Of a stretch of DNA of 64,000 nucleotides, positions 12,179 to 24,195 are shown one piece after another; position 1 is the stretch's first letter, and each line of letters begins with the position of its first letter. A program made the translations under genes and the position numbers. Under the pieces are notes generated by a model, which saw nothing but the letters and a program-made list of their open reading frames with translations, did no database searches and was not told the DNA's origin. This DNA is from Valencia hispanica. Lineage: Eukaryota; Chordata; Actinopteri; Cyprinodontiformes; Valenciidae. The stretch covers positions 1,064,001 through 1,128,000 of the forward strand of contig OY747702.1 of assembly GCA_963556495.2 (NCBI GenBank), in the 5' to 3' direction.

Positions 12179-13611
12179 TCATATTATGGTATCATATATA
12201 ATATGTTTAATCTTCTGACATTATGAAAACATTGCCTACCTTGGACAAAACCGTTCTGATCTTTGTCAATAATATTTGGAATTACTTTCTCAAGTCTCTT
12301 GGCTAGTATTTTACTCAACATTTTCACATTTATTGTTTGGTTTGCTTGGTTTTGGTAGCAAAGTGATTAATGCTCCTCTTAAGGATGTTGGGAGGATTAC
12401 ATTATGGAACGATTCCCTGAATATTTCTAATAGTGGAGGCATCAGACTATAAAGTTTTTCGTAAAATTTCTGGAAGACTTAGTTTATTTGTTGGGTCCAC
12501 AATGCTTTCATTATTGTCATTTTGCAGTGACACAATAAGTCTTTCATTTTGTAGTTGTTTGATGTGCCATGCCAGCACTTTGCTGGATTTTCACCTTAAT
12601 CATAGAAAGTATGTCTAAGCCGTAATGAGCTTTGTTGCAGATATTTCATTATATCACATTCTTAACAGAAGTAATTCTTGACGAGTATCGAGGGAGCCTG
12701 ACTGGAAGTATTCTTCTTCTGATTTCATTATTTTTGTTTCTAATGATCTTTGTTTCTTGTAAGTTTATTTAGCTTTAGAACTAGAAATACTAATTATATG
12801 TTCCCTGATAAAGGACTTATACGCCCCCCATCTGATACTTTCTGAGGCTTCTATTGCATTAGTTTCAAAATAGTATTTGATATTTTAATCTAGGAGGTTG
12901 ACAAAGCCAGTATCAGCCAACCACTTTGTTTTGAATCTCCACTTGGAAATATCCCTCTTTAGTTTGGAATCATAATAAATGAATGAATTTGGAGTATGAT
13001 CTGACAGTAGAATGGGGTCAAAAGGTACTTCTTTTATTTCACATTTTAGTGCTGAAACTAGAAAGAAATCTATGCGTGAATAAGATTTGTGTGTACTGGA
13101 ATAAAACAAATATTTTTTTATACTTGAGGTCATCTTCCCTGCAAAGGTCAATTAGGTTAATTTCCTTCATGAAATCATGAATTACTCTCCAACATTTTAG
13201 ATGTTATTGGTCCACTCCTAAGCTTTTATCCTTCCATGGGTCTAGAGTACAAGCACCAGACAAAGAAGCAATTGTTAGAAATAGGTTTTAAAATAAGTAT
13301 TTATCAGTATGAATTGTTCCCTGATGATACTGCCCTGAATGTTCAGATGGCGCCCAGCCATGTCCTTGATAACTTTATAAATCTATAATGGAATAGAATC
13401 ATGGGCTAAAATCATAACACCCCTTGCCTGCGAGGTAAAGGGGGCTGAGAAGAATTTTCTCTTCCACCCCCTCACTTTAAGCTCATCTTCCTGCTGTAGG
13501 TGTTTTTTTTTTAAGAAATAATATATCAGACTGTATTAGTTTAATCCTGTTCATAACTTGTTTGACCTTCATTGTTTGTTTTAGCACTTAGCTACTCTGT
13601 TACTGTAACTT

Positions 13612-13911
13612 TGTCATGTGTTGCGGCATAAAGGACCCAAATACAGAGTGGCGATTAGCGCGAATAACACTCATATTTAATACAAGTCCAGAAAGTAAGG
13701 CACGAACACGGGACTGGACAACGACGGACTCTGTAACATGAGACGACGACCTGACAAGAACTGGGAAACACAACTGGGTGTAAAAGGGCTGAGGGAACAA
13801 AGGGAGACTGATTAGCAAGACGAAAAACACCTGGGGACAATAAGACAGGGCAACACTGAAGGAAACAGGGAGTGACACAGATGAGGAGTTCCAAAACATA
13901 AGGACTAGACA
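13612..13911 (-). repeat. Gypsy-like LTR (probable)
   Basis: The unit starts TGTCATG and ends CTAGACA, contains a tattaaat signal on the minus strand and a GGGTCC-like block near its end, as in the LTR at 8797. No polypurine tract is seen on the right. The right edge overlaps a cagtagggttgtgccg motif that resembles a hAT-type terminus. The boundaries are approximate. Confidence 0.45.
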
Positions 13912-14285
13912 GTAGGGTTGTGCCGATGGACGATGTCATTGTCCATCGTGATGGCTCACCGACATCACGATGGAGAGCCGTGAGAGCATCAAAGGATCAG
14001 CTGTTCGCCTGTCAGCCGACACAGGAGAGGAGCGCGTCGTGGAGCTGTTTGGTGGGAAGAACTTATTGTAAGGCTGTTACCTGGCAAGAGAACGACCTGG
14101 AGTAGTAGGTGGATCCTGATACAAAGACCGCCTTCCTTATGGGTGACAGAGGACAAAATCCGGACATCAAGTTTTATTTCTTCTTTTTATGTTTTTAGCA
14201 TTAGCAACTGGTCCACCACGAAAATAAGTTGTTGTGTGTTACAGCTCGGTTCATCAGTCTCTTTTTTTCCTCTTACGTGCAACCG
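13912..14285. other. Unassigned, possible hAT-like terminus
   Basis: The start, agggttgtgccgatggacga, contains short inverted motifs (gatgtcattgtccatcgtg and ccgacatcacgatgg) and resembles ends of hAT-type elements in fish. No transposase frame is present. The rest is unassigned. Confidence 0.25.
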
Positions 14286-14289
14286 AGTG

Positions 14290-15325
14290 CCGAGGAGGCC
14301 GGCTGCGGAGCAAAACCTTGTGTCTTGGAGGCCGGCTGCGGAGCAGAACCTTGTGTCTTGGAGGCCGGCTGCGGAGCAGAACCTTGTGTCTTGGAGGCCA
14401 GCTGAGCAGGACTTTGTGTCTTTGGGGCCGATGTTGACAGAGGGGAACTTGGTAGGGTGCTGGGGACCCTCAGGAGGAGGGCGCTCGGGACCCTCGGGAG
14501 GAACGCGCCGGGGACCCTCAGAAGGAAGTTGACGATGACCCACGATGGCATGGCGTAGAAGACCCATGACGGCGTAGCATAGAAGACCCACGGCGTGACG
14601 TAGAACCCGAGGGCATGTCCCTCTGGACACCGTGGGCGGAGTCAGGAACCTGAGCCGTGTCCCTCTGGACACCCTTGGCCGAGTCAGGAACCTGAGCCGT
14701 GTCCCTCTGGACACCCTTGGCCGAGTCAGGAGCCAGAGGCATGTCCCTCTGGGCACCCTCGGCAGAGTCAGGACCCAGAGACGTGTCCCCCTGGACACCC
14801 TCATTGGAGTCAGGAGCCAGAAGCGTGTCCCTCCGGACCCCCTGGGCAGAAACAGGAACCAGATGTGTCTGTCCCAGGACACCCTCTACGGAGACAGAAA
14901 CCAGAGGCGTGTCCTCCGGGACACCCTATGCGGAGACAGGAACCAGAGGCGTGTGTCTCTGGACACCCTGGGCAGAGTCAGGAACCAGAGGCGTGTCTCT
15001 CCGGGCACCCTCGGCGGAGTCAGGAGCCAGACGCGTGTCCCTCTGGGCACCCTCGGCAGAGTCAGAAAAAAAGGGCCTGTTCCTTCTTGGCACCCTTGGC
15101 GGAGTCAGGTGCCAGAGGCGTGTCCCTCCGGACACCCTCGGTGGAGTCAGGAGACAGAGGCGTGACCCCCAGGACACCCCCTGCGGAAACAGGAACCAGA
15201 GGCGTGTCCCCCAGGACACCCTCTGCGGAGACAGAAACCAAGAGGCGTGTCCTCCTGAACACCCTCTGCGGAGACAGAAACCAGAGGCGTGTCCTTCGGG
15301 ACACCCTCTGCGGAGACAGATATCC
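14290..15325. repeat. Two GC-rich minisatellites (33-bp and 42-bp units)
   Basis: At 14290-14420 a unit gaggccggctgcggagcaga...tgtcttg repeats about four times with a 33-bp period. At about 14590-15325 a unit gtgtccctctggacaccc...gagtcagg repeats some 17 times; the start-to-start distance 14657 to 14699 is 42 bp. Both periods are multiples of three, so all frames stay open on both strands. The resulting ORFs of 100-240 codons are a by-product and not evidence for a gene. The array lies to the right of a minus-strand LTR, like the 9.6-kb array. Confidence 0.85.
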
Positions 15326-15649
15326 AGCCCTCCAGGAAGCCACAGGAGCGCTACTGCTAGTTTCCATAGGTTCGTCGTTAGCAGTGGTCTTGGGTTTGGC
15401 ACTTGGTGTTGTGAAATTAGTTAGGTTAGCAACACTGAATGAAATATATAGATTAGCTCACTATTTTGCAAGAAACCAATCTGTTTTGTCTTTTTCTCCC
15501 CTTTAATAAATGCATGATAAACACTTATTAACTATTCATAAAGTTGTTAACAGATGAATTTATGATGTATCTATAAACTAGTCACTTGTTATTTTATAAG
15601 GGGAACCTTATTGTAAAGTGGAACCAATTTATTTGCAAATCCCTTTTGA

Positions 15650-16262
15650 CTCTGCTGATGTGGCCTCATCACAGGTGAGGACGACTCAGAGTACAGACAG
15701 TGGACTCTGGACTTTGTGGACTGGTGCCAGCGAAACCACCTGCTGATCAACGCTGGGAAAACCAAAGAGTTGGTGGTGGACCAGACCCACCACATTGACA
15801 CTGGTGAACATCCAGGTAGTGGACATTGAGATAGTGAATTCTTTTAAGTACCTGGGTGTTCACCTGGAGAATAAACTGGACTGGAGCCACAACACTGATC
15901 CTCTGTACAGAAAGGGTCAGAGCACATTCTATCTGCTGAGGAGATCTGAGATCTTTTGGAGTCAGGGGAGCGCTCATAAAGACCCTCTTTGACTCTAGCC
16001 AAAATAACGTCGCAGAGCTCCTTCAGTGACAGACTGCTGCCTCCTAGGTGCATGAAGGACCGTTTTCGCAGGTTCTTCCTCCCTGCAGCTGTTAGACTTT
16101 ACAACTGCTCCCAACAAACGCAATAATATTTACACCCTTGCTGTAATTTGCACTGTTTGACTCATTTATTTAACATTTCTGCGGCTGCTATTTGTACATC
16201 TGTTTTTATCAGTTCACATTCTGTTAACTTGTAAAAAATAAAATTTACTTTTCTTTTTCTTT
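15650..16262 (+). mobile_element. Rex1-type LINE 3' relic
   Basis: Plus-strand frames give VDWCQRNHLLINAGKTKE and VNSFKYLGVHLENKLDW, the end of a Rex1-type reverse transcriptase, followed by a 3' UTR with actgctcccaacaaacgc and a final ataaaa-rich tail. It belongs to a different subfamily from the 10.6-kb copy. Stops and a truncated 5' side make it inactive. Confidence 0.7.
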
Positions 16263-17864
16263 TCTTTTCTATTCTTTTTTTTTTTTTTTTACGTGTCCTG
16301 TTTGGCAGTGTGGAGCTCAGAATTGATGTCTGAGTACCAAGTAGAAGCCCAACAGATTTACTTTCACAAGCGGAGCAGTACAGCTTTTGCTATAGTCCTC
16401 CACTTGATATATGTGTGAAAAATCTTAATTATGAATTGTTTGAGTTTTTATTTCCTGATGTTATGGACACGGAGACAGAAAATTAAGGAGAAGAAAGAAG
16501 GAAGATGAAGAAGAGAGGTAGGTAACAAAAAGTCAAGAGAGAGGGTGAGTTGAAAATACAAGAGAGGAAGGGGAACAAAGAAAACACAGGAAGACATTGA
16601 AGTCTGCCTCCATACCCACAGGACGGCAGAGAGAGGGGAAAAACAAAACACGAAAAAGGAACATCGACAAAACAAACCAAACATTGTGAACTAAGAATTA
16701 CACAACCACATCACACAAAAATAGATATAAAAACTACAACAACAATGTCACAGAAAAACTCATGGTACCGATTAATCAAGCTCTAGTAATGATAACCTCA
16801 GCCCAAGAATATATCCTTAAACACCAGAGACCCCACATCTATGTGTGTGTGTTAGCATGCTGGTGCATATAAGGTTTCTCCATAAGAGTGTTCGATAGTT
16901 GGTGTGAGCAGGCATAAATCTGTCTCCCAGGAATCAATGCAGACATGTAGGAGATCGGAGCAAAGACGTCCAAAGGACCCCCAGAGCCTCAGGCGGACCC
17001 GGGCGAGGCCGACCGCATCCCCCAAGAGTGGAGCAAAGGAGAACCCCAGGGGAACATCCAGCGGCTACTATGCAGGAGCCCGGGGGGAAGCAGTGATGAG
17101 CCCACGGGCCCCACCGGCAACCGGTCGCGCCAGGGCGGGCCAGTCAATGGACCGGGAGAGCCGGGGCCCAGGGGCACCCTACCCCCCAGCAGGGACCTGA
17201 CAAGGGACCGGCCGACGAGGGGCCCCCGGCACTGCAGGGGCCGCGGCCGGCCGCCAGTCGCCACACGTTGCCGCCACCCTAGGCCAATCCCCACCGCCAA
17301 CATCCCAGCGCCCCACCCCTGCCCTACGTCGGGGCGCCCCACCGATAGCTGCAGGGGACGGACAGCATCCCCAGGCCGGGCTCAGCCAGCATCTGGACAC
17401 CAAGTTGTACCAGCTCCCGGGTCCTGATCCTGCACAACGCAGAGCGCAGAGACCAGGCATCCAATGAGGGCCAGGGCCGGTCCAACCCGCCAATAAACCG
17501 ACCACGCACGGGGCGCACAGAACAGGTGATCGAACAAGCAGAGACGCCGGATCCGCATCCCGCCGAGCCACCGAGCAGGCACCACCCAGCAATCCCAAAC
17601 CTGGCACCCCTATAAGAGGTGCCCCAACCAACCAAAGGAAGATATCGGCCCAGCGCATCGGCCGACGGACACACCGGCCCCCCCAGGGCCGGCCAGGCAC
17701 GCACCAGGTCCGAACCGGATTGACCACCAATGCACCGGCAGGCAGGGGCCCCCGTCACCAACGGGGAGTGACGGAGGGGAAATAGGCCTCCCATTAAGTG
17801 TAAGGGCTGAGGTGCGCCAGGCGAGGGGGCAGACCAAGATCACACCTGACAGGTAGACAAAGAC

Positions 17865-18377
17865 AATTCAAATTCAAATTCAAAAATACTTTATTGATCT
17901 CAGAGGGAAATTAAGTGTTGGTATAGCTCATATAAGTAATTCTTAAAGAAGTTGTTGTAGATGATGATGGCTGTGGGCAGGAAGGATTTCCTGTAGCGGT
18001 CTGTATTGCAGCAAAACTGAAGAAGCCTCCGACTGAAGACGCTCTGTTGTTGTATGACTGTCTCATGAAGAGGATGCTCAGGGTTGTCCATAATTTTTTT
18101 GATTTTATGAAGAATCCTTCTTTGCATTATCATCTCCAGATTTTCCACAGTTGTCCCAAGAACAGAAACCAGCCTTCTTTATCGGGTTGTTTAGCCTTTT
18201 TAAATCCCTGGCTCTGACGCTGCTACCCCAACAGATGACGGCTGAAGAGATTACACTCTCCACAACAGACTTGTAGAAGATCTGCAGCATCTTGCTGCAA
18301 ACCTTGAAGGACCTAAACTTCCTCAAGAAGTCCAGTCTGCTCTGTCCCTTCTTGTAGACGGCTTCACTGTTGCGGCC
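17865..18377 (-). mobile_element. Rex1 LINE fragment inserted in L1 3' UTR
   Basis: This 0.5-kb piece closely matches the 3' part of the Rex1 at 10568-12178: the thumb region ending in VENLEMIMQRRILHKIKKI and CCNTDRYRKSFLPTAI, then the 3' UTR and an (AATTTG)n-like tail. The second L1 copy continues straight across the same site (near 28840), so the Rex1 is an insertion specific to this copy. Confidence 0.75.
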
Positions 18378-18844
18378 ATACAGACACAGTCATATGTTCC
18401 CTGCCTCTTAAACACATACATTCTCACTGACTCACCAAGACACCCAAAAAAAGTCCAGTGCGAAAAAGGACTGATCCTGCCCAGCCGCCGCGACCAGCAG
18501 CCAGGCACCCCAACCAGCAAACAAGGCGAGATTCCATACAGTGACCGGCGATGACAATCGGCCCAGAGAAAAAGAGAGAGCGGCTGCACATGCCGGCCGC
18601 TGGCCGGCCCCGACCCCCACAGGCAACAGAGACCCCACGCCGGCCGACCCCCAGCCAGGACCACAGCTAGGGGGCGCCCCAGAGCCCCGAATCCCCAGGC
18701 GCACCCCAGACCCTACCCAGGCGCAGCACGGCCACCAGGCCAGTAACCCATGTCCGCCAGTGCAACCCCCCTAAGGCACCGCATGCAGCCATCAGGAGGA
18801 ACCACCCAAAGCCCAACCCCAGGCCGGCCACGACGTCCAGCGCC

Positions 18845-18962
18845 CCATCCGCCCAGTGATCCCACCCCCAGGGGTCCCCCCCAGACACCTCCAACCCCAA
18901 AACCCCCACATCAGCAACAGTATCCCAAACGACAAAACCAAGTGCCCCCCACCCCCACTAGG
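18845..18962 (-). other. G-rich segment in L1 3' UTR (G-quadruplex candidate)
   Basis: On the L1 sense (minus) strand this stretch has several closely spaced G-runs of three to seven bases, for example GTGGGGGTGGGGGGC and TGTGGGGGTTTTGGGG. Four such runs in a short span are compatible with a G-quadruplex. Mammalian L1 3' UTRs also contain a G-rich polypurine segment; the parallel is an inference. Confidence 0.5.
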
Positions 18963-18974
18963 TGATGGAGCCGA

Positions 18975-21900
18975 TCATAGGAGCCCAGAGAGATTGATCA
19001 GATATGGAGCCAGAGACCGTCTCAAGACCAATATGGTCCAACAAGAGATTTCTATATTAAGAGCTTTTTTATTTTTCCAGTTCAGGAGGATAGTTTCCTT
19101 AGCGATGCATAAGGCAATGTGAACCATTAGAACTGACTTTGTTTCCATGGTGACATCATTTAAATTTCCTAACAGGCAAACTGAGGGAGATGGTGGGATG
19201 TTACATTTCAGACACTTTGATAAGTCCTCACATATCTGGCACCAAAATTTCTTAACAGGTGGACAGAACCAAAGCGCATGAACATAAGTATCTTGTATAT
19301 TGCTTGTGCATTGTAAGCAGGTATTAGACGATATAAAACCCATCCTAAACATTCGTTGACCTGTATAGTGTACTCTATGAAGGATTTTGTATTGTATTAA
19401 TTGCTATTTTAAAGGTTCTTAAACATATCTGAGACCAGACGTTTTGGTCAGAGCTGGCTGATAAATCCAACTCCCATTTTGAAATAGGGATGGCTATTGA
19501 TTCATCTAATGTAGATAAAGTTTTGTATATTTTAGACAGCAATTTGGGGGGGTTGAGATTAAGAAAATCTAAAACTCTTGCTGGAATTTGTAATTCAGCT
19601 GTATTGAGCCTAAATTTACCTTTAATAATAGATTTAATTTGTTGATATTATAAGAATTTGTTTTGATCAATTCCATATTGTGTAATTAATGTATTAAATG
19701 GGATAAAGTCTGTTCCTTCAAATATATGTTCCAGGTATTCAATTCCATTGCACCTCCAGGCTGGAAAATTTATCATACATTTTTTTTGCAAGATGTCAGG
19801 GTTATTCCAGATGGGTGTACGTCTGCATGGGATTATTGTGGATTATTGTCATTTTTAGAAACTCCCACCATGCTGTCAGAGAGGAGCTGATATTTATGCT
19901 TTTAAAGCATTCATATTGTTTTATATTTGAGCTAATAAATGGTAAGTCTGAAAGTTTTATCTTATTACATAGTGTCTGTTCTACGTCTATCCAGGACTCG
20001 TCTAGGTAGCTATGTTTTAACCATCTTGAGATGTATTGGAGCCTGTTGGCTAAGAAATAATGATGGAAGTTTGGTAGATCTAGACCTCCTTTTTCTTTGG
20101 TCTTCTGCAGTGTTTTTAAGCTGATACGTGGGGGTTTATCTTTCCAAAGAAATTTAGAGATAGAGGACTCCAGAGATCTAAACCAGTCTAGTGATGGTTT
20201 ACTTGGGATCATTGAGAATAAGTAGTTGATTCTGGGCAAAACCATAATTTTTATTGAAGCAACCCTTGCCATAAGTGATATGGGTAGGGATTTCCATCTA
20301 TCAAGATCATCTTCCACTTTTTTTAAAAGTGGGATGTAGTTTAGCTTTATTAAATCTGCCAGTCTTGGTGAGACATTGATACCTAAATAGGTAATATTCT
20401 CTGACTGCAGTTGTGTATTAGCTGGATTCTGGACAGAACAATTGATTGGAAGAACTGTAGATTTTAACCAATTTATAGAATAATCGGAAACATTTGAGGA
20501 AGAGTTTATCAACCCGATTACCTGAGAAAAAGAGGTTTGTGAATGCTGGAGAAAAAGTAATACATCATCTGCATAAAGACTGATTTTATGTTCTATGTTA
20601 TTGCATTGTATGCCTTTAATATTGTGAGTTTGCCTGATTGCTGCAGCTAGTGGTTCAATGAAAATATCGAACAGGGAGGGAGAGAGAGGACATCCCTGCC
20701 TGGTACCTCTCTGAAGATAAAACCTAGATGATGTTTGGTTATTACTCCTGATACATGCTGTTAGTGAACTGTATAATATTTTCAACCAGTTTATAAAAGA
20801 ATTTCCAAAGCCAAATTTATGTAAGGTTACAAATATGAATTTCCAGTTAACTCTATCAAATGCTTTTTCTGCATCTAAAGATAATATATTAGTTTTAATG
20901 TTTTTACAGTAAGAAAAATCTATTAAATCTATTAATCTACGTGAATTTGTGGATGAATGTCTCCCTTTAATAAAACCAGTTTGATCAGGATGTATTATAA
21001 GAGGGTTTACTTTCTCTATCCTTTTTGCGAGGGCTTTGCAGATTATTTTAAGATCAACATTAATAAGGGATATGGGATGATAGCTGGTGGGAAACAAAGG
21101 GTCTTTACCTGATTTTAGTAGAAGACTAATGTAGGCAGAATTCATATTTGGTGGGAGTCTGCCATTTTCCTTGGCTTCCTGCAGCATTCTGTGGAATGTT
21201 GGTGCCAGAATATTCGAGAATTCTTTATAGAACTCTGCTGGAAATCCATCTGGGCCTGGAGCCTTTTTATTTGTTATACCTTGGAGGGACTCCTGGAGTT
21301 CAGCCGCTGTTAGTGGTGAATCCAGGGCCATTGCTTGACTTTCAGATAATTTAGGTAGTGTTATGTTATCCAAAAATTGTTCAATTTCATGAACTGATGG
21401 ATTTATCTCTGGTGAGTATAAAGCCTTGTAAAATTCTTTAAATGTGTTGTTTATTCTTCCAGGATCATATATTGTATTCCCGGTCTGATCTTTAATAGCA
21501 GATATAGTTGTTTTTTCTTTATTAATTTTAAGCTGGTTAGCCAAAAATCTACCTGATTTATTACCCTGTTCAAAGTTTCCTATCCTAAGTCTTTGAATTA
21601 AGAACTGGGTCTGTTTATTAATAATTTGATTTAATTCTAGCTTTGCTTTACGGATTTTGCCTAGTCTCTCCTCATCCAGAGAAGCTTCTAATGAATTAAT
21701 AGTTTCTTCTAATTCCTGAATACGTTTTTTTTCCATTTTCTTTTTATTTGATGAGAATGAGATTATTTTACCTCTAATCACAGGTTTTCCTGCCTCCCAA
21801 AGAATGGATGGCGACGTACCAGGGAGGTCGTTATATTCCAAATATGAGGCCCACTCTTTTCCGAAATATTTAATACATTCTTTATCCTTAAGTAAGGATA

Positions 21901-22660
21901 TATTAAATCTCCAATTTTTGCTTTGAGGTGTTTCAGTTTTATTTACTAAAGTTAAAGAAACAGGAGCATGGTCGCCAACAGCTATAGGGTGTATCTCAGT
22001 GTCTGAAATGTCAGTCAACAGTGAGCTGCTGACTAACAAATAATCCAGTCGAGAATATGAATGGTGGACATTTGAGAAGAAAGTATATTTTTTGTCATTG
22101 GGGTAAAGAGATCGCCATGCATCGCAAAGTCCATAATCACTCATGTACTGTTTGAATATATCTTGAGTCCCTGCTGTGCTGAGCCTGTCTATTTCTTCCT
22201 TTAAACCAAAGTTGAGTTCGCCCCCAAGAAGAAGTGAGCAATCCATGTGTTCAAGGAACACCGAGAAGAAGGAATGAAAGAATGAGGGGTCATCAACCTT
22301 TGGACCATGTATACTGACAATACATAACTTTTGGTTATGTATAGATAGTTTTACTATAATAAATCTACCCTCTGGATCTGTAACTGTATCTATTACTGTA
22401 GAATTTACATTTTTATTTATTAATATTGCTACTCCCCTTTGTCTAGAGTTATAGCATGCAGAAAACACATTAGGAAACTCAGGGGATTTAAGATCATCTG
22501 CAGCTGAGGTAGATTTATGGGTTTCTTGTAATAAGACGACATCTGCCTTCCATCTTTTAAGCTGGTTAAAAATCTTAACTCTTTTCTCTCTGGTGCCAGC
22601 TCCATGAACATTCCACGTGACAAACCTTAGAGTAGTCATAGTTTTGAGATAAAAGTCCAT
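18975..22660 (-). pseudogene. L1-clade ORF2 (endonuclease-reverse transcriptase), nearly intact
   Basis: The product would nick DNA and copy the LINE RNA at the target. The likely start is ATG at 22660 or 22639; the frame stays open upstream, but that part looks like UTR. The endonuclease has RFVTWNVHGAG and LLQETH, but the GGDFN block reads GGELN, so the metal-binding Asp is Glu. The reverse transcriptase has GPDGFPAEFYK, LDAEKAFDRVNW, QGCPLSP and an intact YADD near 20573. The frame ends at 19802. Homology continues in other frames to 18975 (FRMGFISSNTCLQC), so a frameshift near 19815 and at least one more near 19650 cut off the Cys-rich end. Confidence 0.85.
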
Positions 22661-22986
22661 ATCACCATAGAAACAGATAAACACAGGTGTATTATTAGTT
22701 TGTGCTTGGGGTTGCCTGATTGAAAATCCAAAAGCCGAGATATAAGAAAGAGAGAAATAGAAGAAAGTTGTGAAGGTGTGAAGGGTGAGGGAGAAAGAAA
22801 TAGTTATATTATGAAAAAATTCTGTGTGTGTGTGTAAGTGATAAAAGAAGGAAAAAGGAGTGACAAAGACATTTGGTGATAGACATGTGAAGATGAGAAA
22901 AGAAAAAAGAACCAGTATCCCAGTGATTAGCCATGGCCCCGCCCACATTGTAGTTGACTGATAAAACATCTCTTATCTGACCAGTG

Positions 22987-23863
22987 TTACATGACTAATA
23001 AAGCCAAGGAGTAAGGTGGGGGTTCCCTGAACAGCTGCCCTTTAACATACAGTTTATCTACAGCTACTGTAGCTCTGGTGCCTTCACTGATATTTCTTTC
23101 TGAATGGGAACAAAACACGCCTTCTATCCAGGATTTCCCTCGGATATTGATCGTTAACGCTGTAATTCCTTCCCCGCAGTTCTCTGCCCTGGCCTCTGAC
23201 CTGCTCTTTTTGCTTGTAATGCTCGAATTTAGCAACAATAGGTCGCGGCCAGCTGTTGTTGGGCTTCTTACCTCCTAGCCGGTGGACACGGTGAAAAGTG
23301 ATGTTTTTTACCGTGTCGCTTAGGAGCTTTAACCGATGTTGGAGAAAATCTCGGACGGTGGATTCAGCGTCCTCCTCAGCCTGTTCTGGGATCCCGGAAA
23401 AAACAAGATTGTCCCGCATTCCCCTGGCCTGTATATCCAAGATAGTTTCTTTCATCCTCTTACTTTCTCCGGACAGCTGCGTCATCCCCTCGGTGAGTTT
23501 CTTTACACTCTCCCTAAGCGTTTGGTTTTCTGCAGCGAGCGATGCTACCTGTTGTTGGCTGAACTCCAGGGATTCCCTTAGAGCTTGAAATTCTTGATGG
23601 AGAACCTCAACCAGGGCCAGACGGGCGTCTAGGCTGGTTAGCTTCTTATCTATTGAGTCCAGGACATCGCTGTAGCTTTTCTCTGGAGAGATAGTGGAGG
23701 TGCTGGCCTCAGAACGGGTGCGTTTCTGTGATGGAGTGCTTGTCGGCATAGCAGAGGTGGATTTCTGTGGCTTGCCCATAAGAATGTTGTCAAAGCACTC
23801 GTCCAAGTAGCTTTCCAGGCTGTGCAAGGTTTCCTCATCCAGTTTGTTTATGGAGAAATACAA
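22987..23863 (-). pseudogene. L1-type ORF1 protein with 2-nt frameshift
   Basis: The 259-codon frame has a charged N-terminus, a long heptad-type coiled coil (about residues 65-140, IDKKLTSLDARLALVEVL to LTEGMTQLSGESKRM), an RRM (DNLVFSGIPEQAEED) and the start of the C-terminal domain (RPIVAKFEHYKQKEQV). It stops at 23084. The other L1 copy has two extra bases at the matching place (near 29940), and the next frame here continues SEGTRATVAVDKLYV to 22987. A 2-nt loss near 23090 therefore truncates the protein. The first methionine in frame may be upstream of the natural start. Confidence 0.8.
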
Positions 23864-24195
23864 AATAATGGTTATTATTATTAAACGTTTGCTATATTTG
23901 GCTCAAATGTTATGGTTTGTTTTTACCCGAGTTTGTTTGATTTACCAGTTTACCGCCATATTACTTGTCAACACTTTTCTTTTTTTTTATTGCAGAACTA
24001 CACATGCACATTCTGTAAATATTAACTCTTTTTGAATGATCCTACTCAGTTACACATTCTAATCTAAGTATGCCACTTTATTTACTTTTTATTTATTTTC
24101 ATTTTTAACACGTGTCCTGTCTGGGAGTGTGGCTCTTAGAATTGGTGTCTGAGTCCCAAGCAGAAGCCCAACAGATTTACTTTCACAAGTGGAGT

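Larger units (their letters stand above)
10376..13510 (-). mobile_element. L1-clade LINE fragment, minus strand, interrupted by Rex1
   Basis: Two parts of one L1 flank a Rex1 insertion. At 12186-13510 minus frames give endonuclease pieces (YSRIDFFLVSA at 13050-13090, RGVMILAHDS near 13420) and the start of the reverse transcriptase (KDQNGFVQGRQ and NVRRL near 12200-12260). At 10376-10560 the protein resumes with [11 protein letters not shown] and EILTRFGLG. Joining the parts restores the usual order of motifs across the junction. Both ends are truncated and many stops are present. Confidence 0.7.
16291..24060 (-). mobile_element. L1-clade LINE, nearly complete, minus strand
   Basis: On the minus strand the order is ORF1 (23863-22987), ORF2 (22660-18975) and a long 3' UTR ending at a poly(A) tract, seen as the T-run at 16275-16290. 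The 3' UTR carries a Rex1 insertion at 17865-18377 and a G-rich segment. The 5' edge lies between 23866 and about 24090, where the tail of the next copy begins. Total length without the Rex1 is about 7.2 kb. ORF1 and ORF2 each carry few lesions, so this is a relatively young copy. Confidence 0.8.

Noticed and set aside
9596..15325. CRISPR-like repeat-spacer array
   Set aside because: The tandem units abut without unique spacers, and the surroundings are eukaryotic retroelements.
14187..15506. Long overlapping ORFs on both strands (up to 241 codons)
   Set aside because: They come from 33- and 42-bp tandem repeats whose periods are multiples of three, which keep every frame open. No known domain or start context is present.
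16904..18965. Pro/Arg-rich ORFs around 17.0-18.9 kb on both strands
   Set aside because: They lie in the GC-rich L1 3' UTR, overlap each other in opposite directions and match no family.
19802..22969. A 1055-residue protein starting at 22969
   Set aside because: The first 100 residues are read-through of the inter-ORF region; the endonuclease begins near 22640 and an ATG is present at 22639 or 22660.
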